DNA of 36,589 bases. It comes from Desulfobacteraceae bacterium (GTDB lineage Bacteria; Desulfobacterota; DSM-4660; Desulfatiglandales; Desulfatiglandaceae). The notes below the pieces were generated by a model that was given only the letters and a program-made list of their open reading frames with translations, was not told the DNA's origin and did no database searches. Below are positions 24,991 through 33,344 of the stretch, piece after piece (position 1 is the first letter of the stretch; every line of letters begins with the position of its first letter). The DNA lies in the NCBI GenBank assembly GCA_030613055.1, contig JAUWMR010000043.1, positions 1 to 36,589 on the forward strand. Direction: 5' to 3'. The position numbers and the translations under genes were made by a program.

Positions 24991-27406
24991 GATGAACGCC
25001 ACTACCCTTAAGTTCCTTTTTTAAACGCCTTTCCACGCCAGAAATGAGATGTTGCATTAATGAAATGTTTTTGCCCTTGAGCAGGATCTGCCATCGGTAT
25101 TTCCCCTTCAGCTTTGAAATGGGGGCCTCCACAGGTCCTAATACCAGGATCTCCTTTCCCCTTTTAGGCCATCCAACCAAGATGTTCTTTATTTCCTGGG
25201 TTACACTGAGGGCGACCTCTGCGGTTTTTGTCTTATTATTTCCTTTGAGTCTCAAACATGTCAGGTGAGAAAACGGTGGGTAACCTAATTGTTCTCTAAG
25301 CCCCAGTTCCTTGTCGAAAAAAGAACGGTAATCGTGTGCCTTTGCAGTGCGGATTGCATAGTGATCCGGATTAAAGGTCTGGATAATAACCCTGCCTCGC
25401 TGCTTGCCCCGTCCTGATCTTCCGGCAACCTGTGAAAGGATCTGAAAGGTCCTCTCCCCTGCCCTGAAATCGGGAAACCCTAATGAAAGATCAGCGGCAA
25501 TGACACCCACTAAAGTAACTTGAGGGAAATCATAGCCCTTTGTTATCATCTGGGTGCCGACGAGGATATCTATTTTATGCTCGCCAAATTTTTTCAGGAT
25601 TTTAAATGCCTGGCCTTTTTTCCGTGTACTATCCGCGTCAAGTCTCGCAATGCGGGTTTCAGGAAAGATATGTTTGAGTTCTTGCTCGAGTTTTTCTGTG
25701 CCGAATCCGTAAGGCTTCATACGCTTCCGGCCGCATGAGGGGCATTTTGATTGGATTTCAGAAAAAAAACCGCAATAGTGACAGATTAGGCGGTTTTCCA
25801 TTAGATGGTAGGTCAAAGATACATCGCAGTTCGGACAACGGATCGGTTCGCCGCAGGATCGACAGAGATATAGGCTGCGAAAGCCCCTGCGGTTCAGAAA
25901 AAGGATCGTCTGATTCCCGGTAGTCAGGTTTTCATCAATCGCCTCTCTAAGCCTGGGGCTTAGGATTTGTTCTTCAGCGCGCTTGCCCTCGAGGTCTTTC
26001 ATGTCAACGATTTCCACGTCAGGCAGCGGTCGTTTTTCAATCCTGTCCGGCATTAAAAGTAAATGATATTTCCCGCTGACGGCATTCTGGAATGACTGGA
26101 CCGATGGTGTGCCCGCGCCGAGGATCACCAGGGCCTTAGCCATTTTTGCTCTCACCAGGGCAGCATCCCGTGCCTGGTAGCGGGGGCTTTTTTCCTGCTT
26201 ATAGGATGAATCATACTCTTCATCCACAATAATCAGACCCAGTTTTGAAAAAGGGGCGAACAGGGCGGAGCGGGCGCCGATAACCAGGCCCACTTCCCCC
26301 CTAACCATGCGCATCCATTCATCGAATCTTTCCCCCTCGCTGAGCCTGCTATGATAAATAGCGAGCCGGTTGCCGAGCCGCGATCTGAAAATTCCTTCCA
26401 GATAGATGGCAAGGGATATTTCAGGGACCATCATGATGGCCTGCCGCCCTGAGTTTATGACATGTTGCACAGCCCGGCAGTAGACTTCTGTCTTACCGCT
26501 GCCCGTCACGCCATAGAGCAGGCAGGGATGAAAGGTCTGTTTGTCGAGAAAAGACAGTATATGACGCAGGGCGCGCTGCTGCTGTCCGTAAAGTTCAGCC
26601 GGTGGTGAGGAAGGGAACATGATTTCTCCTGCCGGGTTTCTACACACAGGCCCCAAGTATTCTTCTAAGATGCCTTTTTTTACCCATTTCCTGATAAGCC
26701 ATGATCCATTGCTGAATTTAGAGGCCAACACACTTGCAAGCGTCGGCCAGGAGCTGAAAAGAGTCTCAAGGAATTCGACCTCATTTTTGGTCTTTGACGA
26801 GTTGGTGCGCCCGGAAAGAACCGCATCAAGATCAATCCCGTCGCGGGGCCTTACAAATTTCCTCATAAGCGGGCCTACCCGCCTTTTTCTGGTCCGGTCT
26901 TTAACGGTTAGCCATCCCCTTTTCTGTAGCTGATAGACCTTGGTGAGGGGCCACTCGAGCCTCTTGTCAGGATGCTTTTTTATCCATGAAAGGATCTCCT
27001 GTTCTTCAGACCCTGGAGGTAAACCATCCAGAATGCCTGCGCCCTTTTCAGTAAGGAAGGCCGTCTTGAAAGGGTTTGCGTTCAGTCCGCCGGGCAGGGC
27101 AGACTGGATGATTTTGCCTACCGGATGTATGTAGTAATCTGCCATCCATTCAAAAAATGGCACAAGTTGTTCCGGAAAAAGTGGCTCGGGGTCAAGGATA
27201 TCCAGGATCTCTTTTAGGTCGCGGTTATGACACTGGCAGGTTTTTTCAAGGATATAGCCGGTGACTTTCCGATTATTGAAGGGTATTAGAACCCGACAAC
27301 CGACACGGGCGTTAGGAGCAAGGTGTTCAGGGACTGCATAGGAAAAAGTCCCCATTACCGGAACCGCGGCTGCTATTTTCAGGCAGGACAGGTTTTCATT
27401 ATTCAA
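24956..27406 (-). CDS. priA: Primosomal protein N' (PriA helicase)
   Basis: An 816-aa 3'-5' DNA helicase that restarts stalled forks by loading the replisome. The N-terminal 3'-binding domain (about 1-110) precedes Walker A GVTGSGKTE (299-307). Walker B is DEEY (395-398) rather than the usual DEEH. Eight zinc cysteines lie at 515, 518, 524, 527, 542, 545, 555 and 558. GTQMITKGYDFP and VAGRSGRG mark the C-terminal helicase lobe. The start is a TTG with AGGGA about nine bases upstream; no in-frame ATG is near. The 3' end overlaps amrB on the other strand. Confidence 0.95.
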   Translation of the reverse strand: MNNENLSCLKIAAAVPVMGTFSYAVPEHLAPNARVGCRVLIPFNNRKVTGYILEKTCQCHNRDLKEILDILDPEPLFPEQLVPFFEWMADYYIHPVGKIIQSALPGGLNANPFKTAFLTEKGAGILDGLPPGSEEQEILSWIKKHPDKRLEWPLTKVYQLQKRGWLTVKDRTRKRRVGPLMRKFVRPRDGIDLDAVLSGRTNSSKTKNEVEFLETLFSSWPTLASVLASKFSNGSWLIRKWVKKGILEEYLGPVCRNPAGEIMFPSSPPAELYGQQQRALRHILSFLDKQTFHPCLLYGVTGSGKTEVYCRAVQHVINSGRQAIMMVPEISLAIYLEGIFRSRLGNRLAIYHSRLSEGERFDEWMRMVRGEVGLVIGARSALFAPFSKLGLIIVDEEYDSSYKQEKSPRYQARDAALVRAKMAKALVILGAGTPSVQSFQNAVSGKYHLLLMPDRIEKRPLPDVEIVDMKDLEGKRAEEQILSPRLREAIDENLTTGNQTILFLNRRGFRSLYLCRSCGEPIRCPNCDVSLTYHLMENRLICHYCGFFSEIQSKCPSCGRKRMKPYGFGTEKLEQELKHIFPETRIARLDADSTRKKGQAFKILKKFGEHKIDILVGTQMITKGYDFPQVTLVGVIAADLSLGFPDFRAGERTFQILSQVAGRSGRGKQRGRVIIQTFNPDHYAIRTAKAHDYRSFFDKELGLREQLGYPPFSHLTCLRLKGNNKTKTAEVALSVTQEIKNILVGWPKRGKEILVLGPVEAPISKLKGKYRWQILLKGKNISLMQHLISGVERRLKKELKGSGVHLISDVDPYQMT

Positions 27407-27459
27407 TGTCTTGATCCCTGAACAGGAAAAAGGTGGACTTTTGCAACGTTAGGGTTTGC

Positions 27460-28269
27460 TTACCGGTACTTTTCTTTTAACATCCGTATGATATCTCTAA
27501 GCCGCTCGTCTTCCGGGGGGGCAGGCTCTTTTTCAATGCTCTGATAGGGGAGCGCCGTTTCTACGGGTATTTCTAAGAGCGGGTATTCAATTGGTACATT
27601 GATCTGCAGGTCAATTATAGAATAACGCCTCCCGATATCTTGGCCCGAGGTATAGGAAATCAAAAACGGATACCAGCCCTTTCCAAGTTTTCTGTAATCA
27701 TGGAAGCGGATCGTCACCATCCTTTTTGCCTGATCAACCGCCATCCGGTATCTAAAAAGCAGGGGAAGGAATGTCTTTTTTCCGATCAGGAGTTTAGGGC
27801 TCTCAGGGCTTTTGTCTCCTATTCGATATGCAACAACGCCGTTAAGCCGGGTAAACCCAACAGATTCAATATTAATGCCTGTTTGTATCAGGAGCGTCAT
27901 AATCGTATTGCCATGGCCGGGCATCAAGAGCCTGCGGAAGCCCCTGTCCGTTGTAATTTGCCTGGTCCTCATCCAGTAAGTTGAAAAAATCCCGCCCTCT
28001 ATCTGGCGTATAATCTCGGAACGAAAAAAACAGGGAGCCTTAAGCCACACCCTTTCTTCAAGGGAGGCGGTATCCTCTTGACCATCCTGATCTGCCAGAC
28101 GGATGGACTGTGTAATAATAAGCGTGTTATGTCCTGAGAAATTAGCGGCCATCATTTTGACTAATTGCTCAACGGGCATAAAATATGCCCTGCTATTATT
28201 CGGAAAAAACAGGGCCGGAAACGCAATAAATACAAATATAATAGACTTAATGAATGCATTATGAATCAT
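27460..28269 (-). CDS. Secreted LolA-like protein, unknown role
   Basis: A 269-aa exported protein with a signal peptide (about 1-28; FVFIAFPALFF, then NSRAYF). The mature part alternates beta strands with repeated RxxxxR and basic patches and ends in an acidic and basic helix (about 248-269). It has the look of LolA/LolB-like lipid-binding half-barrels (an early LVKMMAANFSGHNTLIITQSI stretch, with the later part DQAKRMVTIRFHDYRKLGKG), but similarity is weak. The ATG has GGAGA upstream. It lies 53 bases before priA on the same strand. Confidence 0.6.
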   Translation of the reverse strand: MIHNAFIKSIIFVFIAFPALFFPNNSRAYFMPVEQLVKMMAANFSGHNTLIITQSIRLADQDGQEDTASLEERVWLKAPCFFRSEIIRQIEGGIFSTYWMRTRQITTDRGFRRLLMPGHGNTIMTLLIQTGINIESVGFTRLNGVVAYRIGDKSPESPKLLIGKKTFLPLLFRYRMAVDQAKRMVTIRFHDYRKLGKGWYPFLISYTSGQDIGRRYSIIDLQINVPIEYPLLEIPVETALPYQSIEKEPAPPEDERLRDIIRMLKEKYR

Positions 28270-28339
28270 TGGTACAGTCTCCGGATATCCTTTTCGTATT
28301 AGTTCACCTATTAAAAAAATTGTATAATTTGATAATGTG

Positions 28340-28368
28340 TTGACATATAATAATATTTATATTATAAT
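28340..28368 (+). promoter_or_regulatory. Perfect-consensus sigma70 promoter
   Basis: TTGACA at 28340-28345 and TATAAT at 28363-28368 match both hexamers exactly with the ideal 17-base spacer, in a very AT-rich stretch. The predicted start is about 28375, about 43 bases before the ATG of the small cysteine-rich protein. This implies strong or constitutive expression unless it is repressed. Confidence 0.85.
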
Positions 28369-28417
28369 TTTTTAATATTAAATTATATTTAAGTATGCTT
28401 ATTATATGGAGGTCTTT

Positions 28418-28600
28418 ATGAATAATTATGTTGTCTGTCAAAAAAAGAGAAATTCTCCGCGTCTAAATGTCCGTATCTGCCAGGAAAAATGCCCGCTTAA
28501 GCATGAATGTAAAGAATATCTGACTTACATTGAATTGTCCACAGGGCAAAAGAAGGTCCTTGTATCTCCTGGAAACCATGGTCTGGCTCTTGCCACTTAA
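28418..28600 (+). CDS. Small cysteine-rich protein (60 aa), unknown
   Basis: Start ATG at 28418 has GGAGGT seven bases upstream, a better site than the ATG four codons earlier. The protein begins MNNYVVCQKKRNSPRLNV and has four cysteines: C7, then C-x3-C-x5-C in ICQEKCPLKHECKEY. These could bind zinc or an iron-sulfur centre. It has no signal peptide or membrane span and a basic N-terminal half. A perfect consensus promoter precedes it. I do not recognise the family; similar short Cys-rich proteins occur in Deltaproteobacteria. Confidence 0.7.
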   Translation: MNNYVVCQKKRNSPRLNVRICQEKCPLKHECKEYLTYIELSTGQKKVLVSPGNHGLALAT

Positions 28601-28614
28601 TGCACAACCTCATT

Positions 28615-28746
28615 TCAGCGATCAGGATATTTATTAGGGTCAATCCCCTGAATTCTCCTTATGACCACATGTCCTCGGTCCTCGATTTCCACCACTTTTG
28701 ATTCGTAGCTGGAAATGTCATAATCAGCCGATAAGCGGCATTTTTT
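28615..28746 (-). other. Unexplained open frame past the end of mtgA
   Basis: In the +1 frame relative to mtgA, an open stretch of 43 codons ends with TGA at 28615-28617. It translates to an orderly charged sequence including SSYESKVVEIEDRGHVVIRR and ends DPNKYPDR. No ATG, GTG or TTG lies at its start, and the first in-frame GTG is mid-way. It begins within a run of seven A that forms part of the last mtgA codons, so a frameshift, a sequencing or assembly indel, or an unusual start could join it to mtgA. Confidence 0.3.
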
Positions 28747-29425
28747 TCATATCTTTTAATATTTTTTTCTGCCTTGCCAATACCTGTGTGTTGGGACGAA
28801 TTGGAGACCATTTGTGGGGACTTGGTAAAACAGCTACCAGCAGTGCGGCCTGATAACGGGAGATACTGGACGCGGGGATGTGAAAATATTTTATTGAGGC
28901 CGTTTCAACCCCCATGAGATCCTGCCCCCAATCAACAGTGTTGAGATAGATTTCCAGGATTCTTTCTTTGCTCCAGAATAATTCAATCAGCGAGGTATAG
29001 TATGCCTCAGCCATTTTTCTAAACAAGTCCCTATTGGGCCAGAGGAAAACCGTCCTGGCAGTCTGCATGGTAATTGTACTTGCCCCTCTGATTTCCCTTT
29101 TAAAAAACATATCTTGAATGGCCAGATTCATTTCAGTGAAATCAAAGCCATGATGGGACAGGAACCTTTGATCTTCGCCTGCCAGAATTGCTTTTCTGAG
29201 ATGAGGTGAAATCTCATTGAGGGGCCTCCACGAATTGTAGACGCGATGATCACTCACAAGCTTCCCAACCCGGACCCATTGCCAGAGTATTGTAGCTGTA
29301 AAGGGCGGATTTGCAAACCTCAATGAAAACACCTGAAGAAGGGTAATAGCCCAAAGAACCAGGAAAAATCTAAGGCCCCATCTTAGTATTCGTCGTTTTA
29401 TCGATGGTTTCCTTTTAGCAGGCAA
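28724..29425 (-). CDS. mtgA: Monofunctional peptidoglycan glycosyltransferase
   Basis: A 233-aa membrane enzyme that polymerises lipid II into glycan strands. It has one N-terminal span (about 16-36) and a GT51 domain. The catalytic glutamate is in AGEDQRFLSHHGFD; GASTITMQTARTVFLW, KERILEIYLNTVDWG and AALLVAVLPSPHKWSP are the other family motifs. It is complete without a transpeptidase domain. The only plausible start is TTG at 29425, seven bases after the mazG stop. The gene order cvpA, mazG, mtgA suggests one transcript. Confidence 0.95.
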   Translation of the reverse strand: MPAKRKPSIKRRILRWGLRFFLVLWAITLLQVFSLRFANPPFTATILWQWVRVGKLVSDHRVYNSWRPLNEISPHLRKAILAGEDQRFLSHHGFDFTEMNLAIQDMFFKREIRGASTITMQTARTVFLWPNRDLFRKMAEAYYTSLIELFWSKERILEIYLNTVDWGQDLMGVETASIKYFHIPASSISRYQAALLVAVLPSPHKWSPIRPNTQVLARQKKILKDMKKMPLIG

Positions 29426-29431
29426 TGGGCT

Positions 29432-30229
29432 CTACCCCACAGGGCTTTTCACCTTTTTACAGGCAGATTTCATTTGTTCGGCCGTGGCTTTTTCAGGCTC
29501 AATACCTGAATTTTTTAGTTCCCTCTCAATCCTAATAAAATATTCCAGGAATCTATTATTGGCTTCCCTCAAGATGTTTTCGGCATTTAGCCTGTACTGT
29601 CTGGAGAGACTCGCCAGGCCAAACAGGAGGTCGCCCATGATTTCGGCAACCCTGTCCCCGCCCTCACTGGCAAGGGCCGAGCGCAATTCGTCAAATCCCT
29701 TCTGAACCTTGCGCCAGGTTTCATCGGGGTTCACCCCTTGAAAAGCCATCCTTGAGGCCCTTTCGCTTAATCTGTGGGCCCTTAACAGGGCCGGAAGATT
29801 CACAGGAACGCTCGATAACAGATGGGACAGGTCGTTGGTTTTCCCTTTCTCGGCTTTTTTAATGTTTGCCCAGTTATTGGCCACATCCTCCGCACTATTA
29901 ACCTTCACTTCACCAAAAACGTGGGGATGCCGGTGAATCATTTTTTTTGTGATTTTTTCGACTACGTCAATGAAATCAAATTCATTCCTCTCATCGGCCA
30001 ATCGGGCCAAAAAGAGCACCTGGAACAGAAGGTCTCCTAACTCAAGACAAACGTCTTCGGGTGATGATTTTTCAATGGCATCAAGCACCTCGAATGCCTC
30101 TTCAATGAGGTATATCTTGATGGTTGAATCAGTTTGCCTGGCATCCCACGGGCAACCTTCGGGGCCCCGGAGTCGCGCCACCAGATTAGTAAGAGCTACT
30201 ATGGCTTTGGATAATCTATCGGAATCCAT
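29432..30229 (-). CDS. mazG: Nucleoside triphosphate pyrophosphohydrolase MazG
   Basis: A 265-aa all-alpha NTP pyrophosphatase that removes aberrant nucleotides and lowers ppGpp-linked pools in E. coli. Two MazG repeats are visible: the first with GCPWDARQT, YLIEEAFEVLDAI and ELGDLLFQVLF (the EExxE plus ELGDLL metal site), the second with GFDELRSAL and IMGDLLFGLASLSR. The ATG at 30229 (MDSDRLSKAIVALTNLV) is chosen over one 21 codons upstream, and leaves a 14-base overlap with cvpA. It precedes mtgA. Confidence 0.93.
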   Translation of the reverse strand: MDSDRLSKAIVALTNLVARLRGPEGCPWDARQTDSTIKIYLIEEAFEVLDAIEKSSPEDVCLELGDLLFQVLFLARLADERNEFDFIDVVEKITKKMIHRHPHVFGEVKVNSAEDVANNWANIKKAEKGKTNDLSHLLSSVPVNLPALLRAHRLSERASRMAFQGVNPDETWRKVQKGFDELRSALASEGGDRVAEIMGDLLFGLASLSRQYRLNAENILREANNRFLEYFIRIERELKNSGIEPEKATAEQMKSACKKVKSPVG

Positions 30230-30785
30230 CTTGGCCGGCAGGACTTTGAGCCTTTTTTGCGGCTGTCGTGTCTTTCCCCCTTTTGTTTCCAAGGAATTTT
30301 CTTTTCCAGTTCTGGTAGAAACCCGGGGATATGAGTTTGATCATGGACTGGTAGGAAGTAATAACAATAGGCGCTAATTTTGACTGGGCAATGAGAGGTG
30401 TCTTTGACGGAACGAAAAAGGTGATAAGGATAATAACGAGATATGTTATGATTATTCCCTTTATAATCGCAAGGCCCGCACCTAACGTCCTGTCCGCCCA
30501 GCCAAAAAAGGCCTTTTTCATCATTATTTTTAGCCCCCAGCCTGCAAGATTGCACAAAACCAGAACGATAATAAAAATGGCCGCGAAGCTGATCATCGGA
30601 AGAAACATTCCGTATGGCAGGTATGACCTAAGATAGGCTGTCATCTGTGGTTGATAATGATTGGCAAGCAAGACCCCTGCGATTATCCCTGTCAGAGAGC
30701 CTATCTCCATGAAAAAGCCTCTAAAAATACCGCGTACGACAAGAAAGATAATTGTCGAAATTATGGCCAGATCAAGAAAATTCAT
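30216..30785 (-). CDS. cvpA: CvpA family membrane protein
   Basis: A 189-aa inner-membrane protein with four predicted spans (about 4-20, 28-42, 60-80, 102-124) and a basic cytoplasmic tail. The opening NFLDLAIISTIIFLVVRGIF and the FGWADRTLGAGLAIIKG loop are typical of CvpA, named for colicin V production and linked to envelope stress. No ribosome-binding site precedes the ATG. A 25-codon frame ends one base upstream, so translation may be coupled. Confidence 0.85.
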   Translation of the reverse strand: MNFLDLAIISTIIFLVVRGIFRGFFMEIGSLTGIIAGVLLANHYQPQMTAYLRSYLPYGMFLPMISFAAIFIIVLVLCNLAGWGLKIMMKKAFFGWADRTLGAGLAIIKGIIITYLVIILITFFVPSKTPLIAQSKLAPIVITSYQSMIKLISPGFYQNWKRKFLGNKRGKDTTAAKKAQSPAGQDGFR

Positions 30786-30786
30786 A

Positions 30787-30864
30787 TTAAATTCTTATCA
30801 AAGCATCAATGATTTCGTCAAGGTGAATGTATAATTTCTGCCTACGGAAAACATATGCCTCCAT
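30787..30864 (-). CDS. Possible leader open frame (25 aa) before cvpA
   Basis: An ATG at 30864 opens MEAYVFRRQKLYIHLDEI and continues to a TAA ending one base before the cvpA ATG. The lack of a ribosome-binding site at cvpA makes coupling attractive, but the frame itself has none either. An overlapping frame (MFSVGRNYTF) with GGAGG just upstream is an alternative. It is not recognised. Confidence 0.25.
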   Translation of the reverse strand: MEAYVFRRQKLYIHLDEIIDALIRI

Positions 30865-31132
30865 AAGGAGCGGTTTTGCAGAAGAAAAATATGTATGGAT
30901 ACCTCGCGGTTAAATCCTGCCCGGAATGAGATAGGCTGGCTTTGTCTCAAAATGATAACTGCTAAATGTCAACAAGTGCTTGTTAGTCTGTTTCGTTTAT
31001 GGTAAAAAATGATGCTGTCCGGGAAAACCATGTTTTATACATATGATTTTTTCTTTTTCACCGGGTTCCCATGGCTGCCCTGGCAGATCATCGCGTGTAA
31101 GGCATTTTTGTAAAGTATCTCCATGAGGTATT
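30865..31132. other. Divergent intergenic region upstream of cvpA and the HD-GYP gene
   Basis: With the possible leader frame set aside, the whole gap at 30786-31132 has no gene I would call. It contains an operator-like palindrome AACAAG-TG-CTTGTT (30971-30984). On the plus strand AAGGAG with a TTG at about 30877 opens a 17-codon frame that is probably chance. No convincing promoter was found. Confidence 0.4.
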
Positions 31133-32365
31133 ATGGATATTGAGAAAGTTGAGCTTATTGCCCAGGTAAGCCTGGACATAAATGAGTTAAAAGACCTGGA
31201 TATTCTCCTGGAAAGAATTCTGACGCATGTCCGGAGGTTTTTTCATGCCGATGCGGGGTCCATCTATTTGAAACAGGAAGATAAATTGAAATTCAGTCAT
31301 ACTCAGAACGATACTCTGCAAGAAAGGCTGGAGCCCGGAAAAAAGCTTGTCTATAATACATTTAATGTTCCAATAAACAATGACTCTATTGCCGGTTATG
31401 TTGCTAAAAACAAAAAGGTTGTGAACATCACGGATGTTTACAAAATGGACAGCTCAAAACCTTTCACATTTGGCTCAGATTTTGACCGTCTTTCAGACTA
31501 CAGAACCTGCTCGATGCTCACCGTTCCCATGACCAACCAGCGGGGGGAGGTCCTGGGTGTCATGCAAATGATTAATGCGCAGGACGATCAAGGCCATATT
31601 ATCCCTTTTTCCAATTCCGATGAAGCCCTTGTCCAGCATTTTGCTGCCAATGCTGCTCTCGCATTAGAAAGGGCCCAGATGACCAGGGATATCATCATGC
31701 GAATGATCAGCATGGCCGAGCTAAGAGACCCCAAGGAAACTGGTGCCCATGTCAACCGGGTGGCTGCGTATTCGGTTGAAATCTACGAGGCATGGGCAGT
31801 AAAAAAAGGGATTGCAGAAGATGAAATTGAAAGGCAGAAAGATATTCTTAGAATGGCTGCTATGCTGCATGACGTGGGAAAGGTGGCTATCAGCGATATG
31901 ATCCTGAAAAAGCCCGCAAGACTGACATCGGATGAGTATGAGATGATGAAATGTCATTCTTATCTGGGCGCAAGGCTTTTCAGGAATGCCCGCTCGGAGT
32001 TCGATGATATGGCCGCCGAGGTAGCACTTACGCATCATGATAAGTGGAACGGAAAAGGCTACCCCGGGCACATTGATCCATTGACAGAAAAATCCATTCC
32101 CGGCTTTGAGGGTCCGGATGGCAAACCCGTGCCTAAAAAAGGAGAAGAGATTCCCCTTTTCGGGAGAATCGTTGCGGTTGCTGATGTATACGATGCGCTT
32201 TGTTCTAGAAGATCGTACAAAAAAGCCTGGAGCGAAGAGCGGGTCCTTGAAGAAATACGCAACTGCTCCGGAACTCATTTTGATCCCGAGGTCGTAGAGG
32301 CATTCTTTTCGTGTCTTGATGTGTTAAGATCCATTGTGAAGCGCTACCCAGATGAACCTGATTAG
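31133..32365 (+). CDS. GAF/HD-GYP domain protein (probable c-di-GMP phosphodiesterase)
   Basis: A 410-aa soluble protein. A GAF domain (about 20-180) ends in a helix that leads into the HD-GYP domain (about 190-400). H246 and D247 (MLHDVGKVAIS) and HHDKWNGKGYPG (301-312) keep the HD and GYP signatures of enzymes that degrade cyclic di-GMP. VAVADVYDALCSRRSYK follows. Between GYPG and that segment, about 27 residues (HIDPLTEKSIPGFEGPDGKP and on) are inserted relative to the usual short loop. The GAF ligand is unknown. The ATG has GAGGT four bases upstream. Gene context gives no pathway. Confidence 0.93.
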   Translation: MDIEKVELIAQVSLDINELKDLDILLERILTHVRRFFHADAGSIYLKQEDKLKFSHTQNDTLQERLEPGKKLVYNTFNVPINNDSIAGYVAKNKKVVNITDVYKMDSSKPFTFGSDFDRLSDYRTCSMLTVPMTNQRGEVLGVMQMINAQDDQGHIIPFSNSDEALVQHFAANAALALERAQMTRDIIMRMISMAELRDPKETGAHVNRVAAYSVEIYEAWAVKKGIAEDEIERQKDILRMAAMLHDVGKVAISDMILKKPARLTSDEYEMMKCHSYLGARLFRNARSEFDDMAAEVALTHHDKWNGKGYPGHIDPLTEKSIPGFEGPDGKPVPKKGEEIPLFGRIVAVADVYDALCSRRSYKKAWSEERVLEEIRNCSGTHFDPEVVEAFFSCLDVLRSIVKRYPDEPD

Positions 32366-32372
32366 TAAACCT

Positions 32373-32398
32373 GAAACAACACCTCTTGTCTTTGTTTC
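32373..32398. terminator. Weak hairpin between convergent genes
   Basis: GAAACAA (32373-32379) pairs with TTGTTTC (32392-32398) around a 12-base loop, between the HD-GYP stop and the convergent yhhQ stop. There is no U-tract, so termination is only possible. Confidence 0.3.
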
Positions 32399-32408
32399 CA
32401 GCGAAACC

Positions 32409-33125
32409 TTATTTACTGATTATTAGGGGATTGAATCGCGTATCGTAATCATATACGTCCATGCCCTCGTGCCGCTTGAGGAATTTTACAGATGCATATG
32501 TAAAAGGTGTGGCTACGGCCTCATAGACTGACTTGACCAACCACTGTGTGATGACGGTCAGGGCCAGTGCCCCGGGTGGAATTGTCCCTGCAAAGGCCAG
32601 GGTGATAAAGACAAGAGAATCGAGTCCCTGGCCTACTAATGTGGAACTGATTGTGCGCATCCACAGCCAGCGACCCTTTGTAATGATTTTCATCTTGGCC
32701 ATTATAAAGGCGTTTAAAAATTCTCCAATTAGATAGGCTAAGAAGGAGGCCGTCAGGAGCCTGGGCGTAAACCCCAAAATCCGCTCATAGGCGATCTGTC
32801 CGTCCCAGAATGAGGCAGGTGGCATGATCTTGCCTAACCAGACGGCGAGAACCACAATAAAATTGCAAAAAAAACCGAGCCAGATCACGCGCCTGGCCTG
32901 GGAGTATCCATAAACTTCCGTCAAGACATCTCCTGCAATATAACTGACAGGAAATATCAGAACACCTGCCGGCAAGACCAGTCCGAAAATAGCAATTAAT
33001 TTCACGGATATGATATTTGCAGTAACCAGACAGGTTATGAAAAGGGCCACTACGAATACAAAATAATGGCTGTATCGTGACGGGCCTTTTTGAGCGCTCT
33101 TTTTTTCTTTAGTCTCGGATTCCAT
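32409..33125 (-). CDS. YhhQ/VUT family queuosine precursor transporter
   Basis: A 238-aa protein with about six membrane spans. SVKLIAIFGLVLPAGVLIFP, then SYIAGDVLTEVYGYSQARR and SSTLVGQGLDSLVFI are the family hallmarks. E. coli YhhQ imports the queuosine precursors preQ0 and preQ1 for tRNA modification. No preQ1 riboswitch was recognised in the 219-base gap upstream, which otherwise holds nothing I can call. AGGAAAG precedes the ATG. No queuosine synthesis genes are in the window. Confidence 0.88.
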   Translation of the reverse strand: MESETKEKKSAQKGPSRYSHYFVFVVALFITCLVTANIISVKLIAIFGLVLPAGVLIFPVSYIAGDVLTEVYGYSQARRVIWLGFFCNFIVVLAVWLGKIMPPASFWDGQIAYERILGFTPRLLTASFLAYLIGEFLNAFIMAKMKIITKGRWLWMRTISSTLVGQGLDSLVFITLAFAGTIPPGALALTVITQWLVKSVYEAVATPFTYASVKFLKRHEGMDVYDYDTRFNPLIISK

Positions 33126-33344
33126 TAAATTCTTTCCTAAAAGGGTTCCTGCTCCTTATTTGTAATATTAAACATATCTCCCCCTTGCATCAACTCTTTC
33201 TTTCTGTAATTTGCCATCGGTGGTTAAAAAGTAGACATTATTATAAAGATTCACACACAGGCTCACATTTACCGGCACAATACTCATTCGCTCCCCTACC
33301 CAGACTCCATCTGGCCCGTGAGAAAGGAGAACAAAAAAACGGTA

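Noticed and set aside
31721-32278. Minus-strand 185-aa frame
   Set aside because: It lies opposite the well-supported HD-GYP gene and has no domain or start support.
33126-33344. preQ1 riboswitch upstream of the YhhQ-like gene
   Set aside because: The gap was inspected, but no class I or II preQ1 consensus could be found.
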